From assembly GCA_934635545.1 (NCBI GenBank), contig CAKTZN010000054.1, positions 1 through 10,656 on the forward strand: a DNA stretch of 10,656 nucleotides, read 5' to 3'. The DNA comes from an uncultured Oscillospiraceae bacterium. Lineage in GTDB: Bacteria > Bacillota > Clostridia > Oscillospirales > Oscillospiraceae. Below are positions 7,215 through 10,656 of this stretch, piece after piece. The notes under the pieces were generated by a model, which ran no database searches, was not told the origin of the DNA, and saw only the letters and a list, made by a program, of their open reading frames with translations. Every line of letters starts with the position of its first letter. Position 1 is the stretch's first letter. Position numbers and translations under genes: made by a program.

Positions 7215-7451
7215 TCAAGAAGTAAACAGGCGCCCTTCATCCACGGGGTTATCATAGCAATACTTTTCACCTTCTTGTGTAGGCATATCACATATTGCCG
7301 TCATAGTATCGAAAAACAGTACTCCCGCAGTAGTCTGATAACCACATGAACTTTTTTGGTGATTTGTTATAAACTTGCAATTCCCCGCAATATTGGCGCT
7401 GAGCTGGAAGCTCTCGAAATATACCTGAGGCTTCACATAGGATTTTTTCAT
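7215..7451 (-). CDS. Candidate Cys-containing RiPP precursor peptide
   Basis: This 78-residue peptide is the likely substrate of the downstream radical SAM/PqqD pair. Residues 1-24 look like a leader: a basic start (MKKSYVKP), then an aromatic/hydrophobic stretch YFESFQLSANIAGN, a plausible docking site for the PqqD protein. The following part has only four cysteines, C25, C36, C54 and C65, arranged as two CX10C pairs separated by 17 residues. The peptide ends in Ser78. There is no signal peptide and no membrane segment, so any export would depend on processing. AAAGGAG at 7462-7468 lies 10 nt before the ATG, and a strong hairpin follows. Two full 60-nt lines inside the gene (7261-7380) are each 22/60 GC, against 44/60 in 6241-6300 of the kinase-like gene. 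The precursor role is inferred from size, Cys layout and neighbours. The alternative is an unrelated small protein. Confidence 0.72.
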   Translation of the reverse strand: MKKSYVKPQVYFESFQLSANIAGNCKFITNHQKSSCGYQTTAGVLFFDTMTAICDMPTQEGEKYCYDNPVDEGRLFTS

Positions 7452-7461
7452 TGTACTTTCA

Positions 7462-7468
7462 CTCCTTT
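7462..7468 (-). promoter_or_regulatory. Ribosome-binding site of the precursor gene, 1 nt after the giant gene's stop
   Basis: AAAGGAG on the - strand lies directly beyond the TGA (7470-7472) of the giant protein gene and 10 nt before the precursor ATG. The 18-nt gap leaves no room for a promoter, so the precursor is either co-transcribed with the giant gene or driven from a promoter inside its 3' end. Confidence 0.75.
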
Positions 7469-7469
7469 C

Positions 7470-10400
7470 TCAGAACCAACGGTCGAAGATGTTGTCCAGC
7501 CAGCCGCCGATGCCGGGCCGCTGAGAGGCCGCCTGCACCGTCAGGGCCGGGGCGTCAAAGGCCTCGCTGTTCACACCGTCGGCGTCAGTGGCGACGACGC
7601 TGTAATTCAGCGTTCCGGCCTCAGCCGCGGTAACGGTGTAGGTAAACTCGCGGTACGTCACCTTCTTGGCGTTCCAACCCCAGCCGGTGCGCTGGGTACG
7701 GGTGCGGTAGCTGGTGATGGTCTCGCCGTCCACCGTGATGGCTGCCACATCTTCAGAGGTCTTCACCGTCAGGGTGGCCTTCTGGCCCACCTTCACCGTG
7801 CTGCGGTTCCAGCTCACCTCGAAGCGTTCGGGCTCAAAGGTCACAGGCTCGGGATCCGGCTCCGGCGCGGTAAACAGGGCCCGGACAGCCGCCACGGCGT
7901 TGGCCTGATCCTCATCACTGAGGGCCGCCAGTGTAACCGTATCCTGCGCTGCTGTGAAGGTGATCTTCAGGTTGGTCAGGGACAACACGCTGCCGGAGGT
8001 ATTGGTAATGGTCACACTTGTCTCGTCGTTCACCTTGTCACTGATGAGGTAATACATCTCAGTAGCGCTCGTCAGTTGCTCCACCTTAGCAGTACCATTA
8101 TTCACACTAATGCTCATGTTAGCGGCATTAGTGCTATTCTGAGGAGCCTTTGCGCCGATCTGGATGCTGGCGATCTGATCATTCGCAGTTACCTTGAAGC
8201 TGATGGCCTGGCCTGCCGCCAGATAGACCTCATTGTTGGGGCCGTAGTTCTTGTAATCTTCCAGCTCAGCCTCTTCGGCGCCATCGATGAACACCATCTT
8301 CTTCTCGCCGTCGATTGTTGCATTGCTGTTCTTCAGTTCGGTGCGCAGTTTAATGAACTGAGGATAGGCTTCGTCGTCATTCAGATAAGTGTTACTGTCG
8401 TTCTTGCCCATGGGGTCATAGACGCGGATGGCATCCAGCCAGAAGGTAGATTTGCCAAGATCCTGATGGTCGAACGCGCCGTCATAGAACACAGTGATCA
8501 CAGCGGTATATTCGCCGTAGTCAAGGCCGGTAAACCGCATAACAGGAATCTGATACAGGCACTCGGTACTGTTCTTGTCAACAACCCACTTGCCATTTTC
8601 CTGCGTATAGCCATAGTAGTTATCGACCCAAGCGCTCTTAACGAGAGTACCGGTGGTATCACTACCCGCATAAACCTTGACAGTAATCGCGCCGGAGCGG
8701 TTGTCGGTCAGGGAGATGACGTCGAAGCCGGTGCCCTTGAAGGTGAACTGAGCGGTGGGGTTGGCGGTCAAGTCGGCATTCACGGTGACCTTTTTGGCGC
8801 TGCCCATGGAGAAGGTGGTGCTGTTCTTATAGGCATCGTCGTAGCCGTAGACGTTCTGCTTCTTGCCCAGCTCCTCCAGCGCCTGGTCAGCAGACTTCTC
8901 GGTGCCGTCCACATACCAGGTACCCATGGCATCGCTACCATCGGTAGGTGCCGGATTGAAGCTCTTCTGCTCCGCGCCGTCGCTGCCGTAGAACTTCGCA
9001 AAGCTGTCCTCGTAGTAGACAGTGGACGCGGGGATGATTTCGATACTATACTTCGCAGTCTGGCCTTCCTGGAGCCCATCATTAACCAGAAGCGTTCCGT
9101 AGTACTGGAGGCTGAACTTATCGCTGCTGTCGATCATTTGCTTCAGCGTATAGGTAATGTTGAAGTCACCGTCCGTACTAATCCCTGCAAAGCTCGAAAC
9201 ATTACCGATATCGACCTTGGTAATCCTTGCCTTACCCAGATTTGCGTTGATATCACTCGGCTTGATCACCAGCGGCAAACCGAAGTCCACCACGAAGGTC
9301 TTATCGTTGTTGAACCTGTAGTACAGATTGACGATCTTGTAATCATCACCGGTGAAGTCCGTTTTTGTAAACTCATAGCTGCTGTAACGGTACTGGGCCG
9401 AAATCTGCGGCATATCCTCCAGCTTCCAGTTGACCGCCTCAATCGCACCAGCCGCGTTTTTAACGGTGTTGTTTACCAAGCCCACGGGATTAGTAGTACG
9501 GGCAAAGCCTGAATTAAAAGCCGTGTCCGCATCGACAACGATGTCATAAGTCCAGAATTGCTGGGGCGTACCAGTCGTCTCATCGTAGTAGTTGACAATC
9601 AGCTTATACTCGACCGTTGTCTTTACGCGGACGTAATAGGTGATCAGCGCGCCGTGCTGGTTATAAACCTCGACACCACTGATATCCATTGCACCGCCGA
9701 CCGTGCAGCCACTATACGCACCGGAAATAGAGGTATAATCATCCAGACCACTTCTCTGACGGGCATCTTCGTCGATAGCCCAGACGATTTGCTCTGTCGT
9801 CTTGTCATAGGTATAGCTGCTTTTCGGATAACTTGTGCCGAGCTTATCGCTGGCCGAGTCACTGGTCATCGTGACCGTGATCATATAGACCTCAAAGTCC
9901 TTGGTCTCAATGCCGCGGAAATTATTCAACTGGCGGTAATAATTGCCGTCAGAATCCTTATCGACAGGCTGATCAGTTTTCGTGCTGTCATAGTCGCAGT
10001 GGTAAGCCAGTGTCTTGCCATCAACAGGGAAGGTATCCGGCACGCGGCTGCCTGTATACTGAACCGCAAAGTCAAGGAGCACATAGTTCTCACTATTCAC
10101 CTGAGAATTGTATTCGCTGCCACCCTTCGGCTTGCCCCAGTCGGCCACGTCGGTGGTCACTTCCTTAGTGATCTCCGTCCGCGTCATATAGTACGCAGCA
10201 AGCTGCTGCGTGCAGCCGCTCATACCGCCCGTGGAGCCGGCGCCGGTCACAGTCGTCCAGTTGACACGGTCTGCGGACACCTGCCACTTTCCACCGTAAT
10301 AACGCACATAGTTGAACGCGGCACCACTATTGGAATAGTCAACGCCCCAGGCGGTTTGAATATTGCTGGCAGAACTGTTGTGGATACGTCCCGTCCAGAA

Positions 10401-10656
10401 AACAAGCTTCTGTGCATCTTTGTTCTCCTGCTTTGCAATGAACCGCGTACCGCCCCATTCATAACGGGTTGCTTCCGCTTCCATGCCCGCGGCGATCAGG
10501 GCATCGGACATCGCCACACCCTTCTCACCATATGCGACAGCGGCAGGAATATTGATGTACCGGGCTCTGCCTTTCGTCTGGCCAGCATCAGTGGTATCGC
10601 CACCCCAGCCATCGCCGGACGTGGTGCCAGCATTGATGCCATTTGCTTCAATGGTG
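7470..10656 (-). CDS. Giant beta-rich secreted/surface protein (N-terminus outside window)
   Basis: This is the C-terminal 1,060 or so residues of a very large, probably secreted protein. The frame stays open to the window edge. An apparent GTG start at 10517 is internal, since the upstream codons continue the same Gly/Asp/Thr-rich sequence. The composition is typical of extracellular proteins: many Asp, Thr, Tyr and Gly and very few Cys. Recognisable stretches are a Trp/Tyr-rich part near 10200-10420 (WGVDYSNSGAAFNYVRYYGG), a jelly-roll-like segment at about 8400-8770 (GTGFDVISLTDN to FWLDAIRVYDPMG) resembling carbohydrate-binding beta-sandwiches, a Pro/Glu spacer near 7840-7870, and an Ig-like domain at about 7510-7840 (FEVSWNRSTVKVGQKATL to ALTVQA). 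It ends in WLDNIFDRWF, with no LPXTG sortase signal and no SLH repeats. The likely role is a surface adhesin or carbohydrate-binding protein. The exact function is unknown. Confidence 0.7.
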   Translation of the reverse strand, partial: TIEANGINAGTTSGDGWGGDTTDAGQTKGRARYINIPAAVAYGEKGVAMSDALIAAGMEAEATRYEWGGTRFIAKQENKDAQKLVFWTGRIHNSSASNIQTAWGVDYSNSGAAFNYVRYYGGKWQVSADRVNWTTVTGAGSTGGMSGCTQQLAAYYMTRTEITKEVTTDVADWGKPKGGSEYNSQVNSENYVLLDFAVQYTGSRVPDTFPVDGKTLAYHCDYDSTKTDQPVDKDSDGNYYRQLNNFRGIETKDFEVYMITVTMTSDSASDKLGTSYPKSSYTYDKTTEQIVWAIDEDARQRSGLDDYTSISGAYSGCTVGGAMDISGVEVYNQHGALITYYVRVKTTVEYKLIVNYYDETTGTPQQFWTYDIVVDADTAFNSGFARTTNPVGLVNNTVKNAAGAIEAVNWKLEDMPQISAQYRYSSYEFTKTDFTGDDYKIVNLYYRFNNDKTFVVDFGLPLVIKPSDINANLGKARITKVDIGNVSSFAGISTDGDFNITYTLKQMIDSSDKFSLQYYGTLLVNDGLQEGQTAKYSIEIIPASTVYYEDSFAKFYGSDGAEQKSFNPAPTDGSDAMGTWYVDGTEKSADQALEELGKKQNVYGYDDAYKNSTTFSMGSAKKVTVNADLTANPTAQFTFKGTGFDVISLTDNRSGAITVKVYAGSDTTGTLVKSAWVDNYYGYTQENGKWVVDKNSTECLYQIPVMRFTGLDYGEYTAVITVFYDGAFDHQDLGKSTFWLDAIRVYDPMGKNDSNTYLNDDEAYPQFIKLRTELKNSNATIDGEKKMVFIDGAEEAELEDYKNYGPNNEVYLAAGQAISFKVTANDQIASIQIGAKAPQNSTNAANMSISVNNGTAKVEQLTSATEMYYLISDKVNDETSVTITNTSGSVLSLTNLKITFTAAQDTVTLAALSDEDQANAVAAVRALFTAPEPDPEPVTFEPERFEVSWNRSTVKVGQKATLTVKTSEDVAAITVDGETITSYRTRTQRTGWGWNAKKVTYREFTYTVTAAEAGTLNYSVVATDADGVNSEAFDAPALTVQAASQRPGIGGWLDNIFDRWF

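Noticed and set aside
5545..7225. Overlapping + strand frames at 5545-6519 and 6452-7225
   Set aside because: Both are antisense to the kinase-like and lipoprotein genes, which have a Walker A motif and a lipobox with ribosome site. The + frames show low-complexity Arg/Gly/His sequence.
4210..7451. Classification of the cassette as a lasso peptide or a SCIFF/ranthipeptide cluster
   Set aside because: No lasso cyclase or lasso protease is present, and the peptide has four cysteines instead of six in the SCIFF spacing.
7356..9512. 718-codon open frame on the + strand opposite the giant gene
   Set aside because: It lies antisense to the clearly protein-like - strand frame, lacks a ribosome-binding site, and its His/Val/Leu-rich sequence resembles no secreted or enzymatic family. 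It is a by-product of GC-rich codon use on the other strand.
10515..10517. GTG as the start of the giant protein
   Set aside because: Codons upstream stay open to the window edge with the same composition and there is no signal peptide after the GTG, so it is internal.

Overview
The window reads as a GC-rich member of the Clostridia, most likely a gut Oscillospiraceae-type bacterium. This is inferred from gene content and style: strong AGGAGG ribosome-binding sites, Gram-positive lipoprotein signal peptides, an ECF sigma factor paired with a membrane anti-sigma factor, and a very large beta-rich secreted protein. I saw no rRNA, tRNA, CRISPR array or transposase.

Left half, + strand (1-4130). 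It opens with the C-terminal three quarters of a type Ic aspartate aminotransferase-like PLP enzyme, closed by a hairpin. Next is a lipoprotein with a complete transglutaminase-like Cys-His-Asp triad, followed by a strong terminator. Then comes a two-gene ECF sigma / anti-sigma operon with a 4-nt ATGA overlap and a possible self-recognised promoter. A terminator usable in both directions (4133-4161) separates these genes from the converging right half.

Right half, - strand (read from 10656 down to 4210). The order is: a partial giant secreted protein; 18 nt later a 78-residue Cys-containing peptide gene that looks like a RiPP precursor; a strong hairpin terminator; a small lipoprotein; an HPr-kinase-like P-loop protein; a radical SAM enzyme with a SPASM domain; and a PqqD-type RiPP recognition element (RRE). 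The last four genes overlap or nearly touch, so they are translationally coupled. The likely logic is that the PqqD protein binds the peptide leader and presents it to the radical SAM enzyme. The kinase-like protein may add a second modification. The hairpin lets the precursor be made in excess over its enzymes. No transporter or protease lies in the window, so export and leader removal must be encoded elsewhere or work differently.

The candidate undescribed system is therefore the peptide / lipoprotein / kinase-like / rSAM-SPASM / PqqD cassette placed behind a giant surface protein. Its class and product cannot be named from sequence alone.
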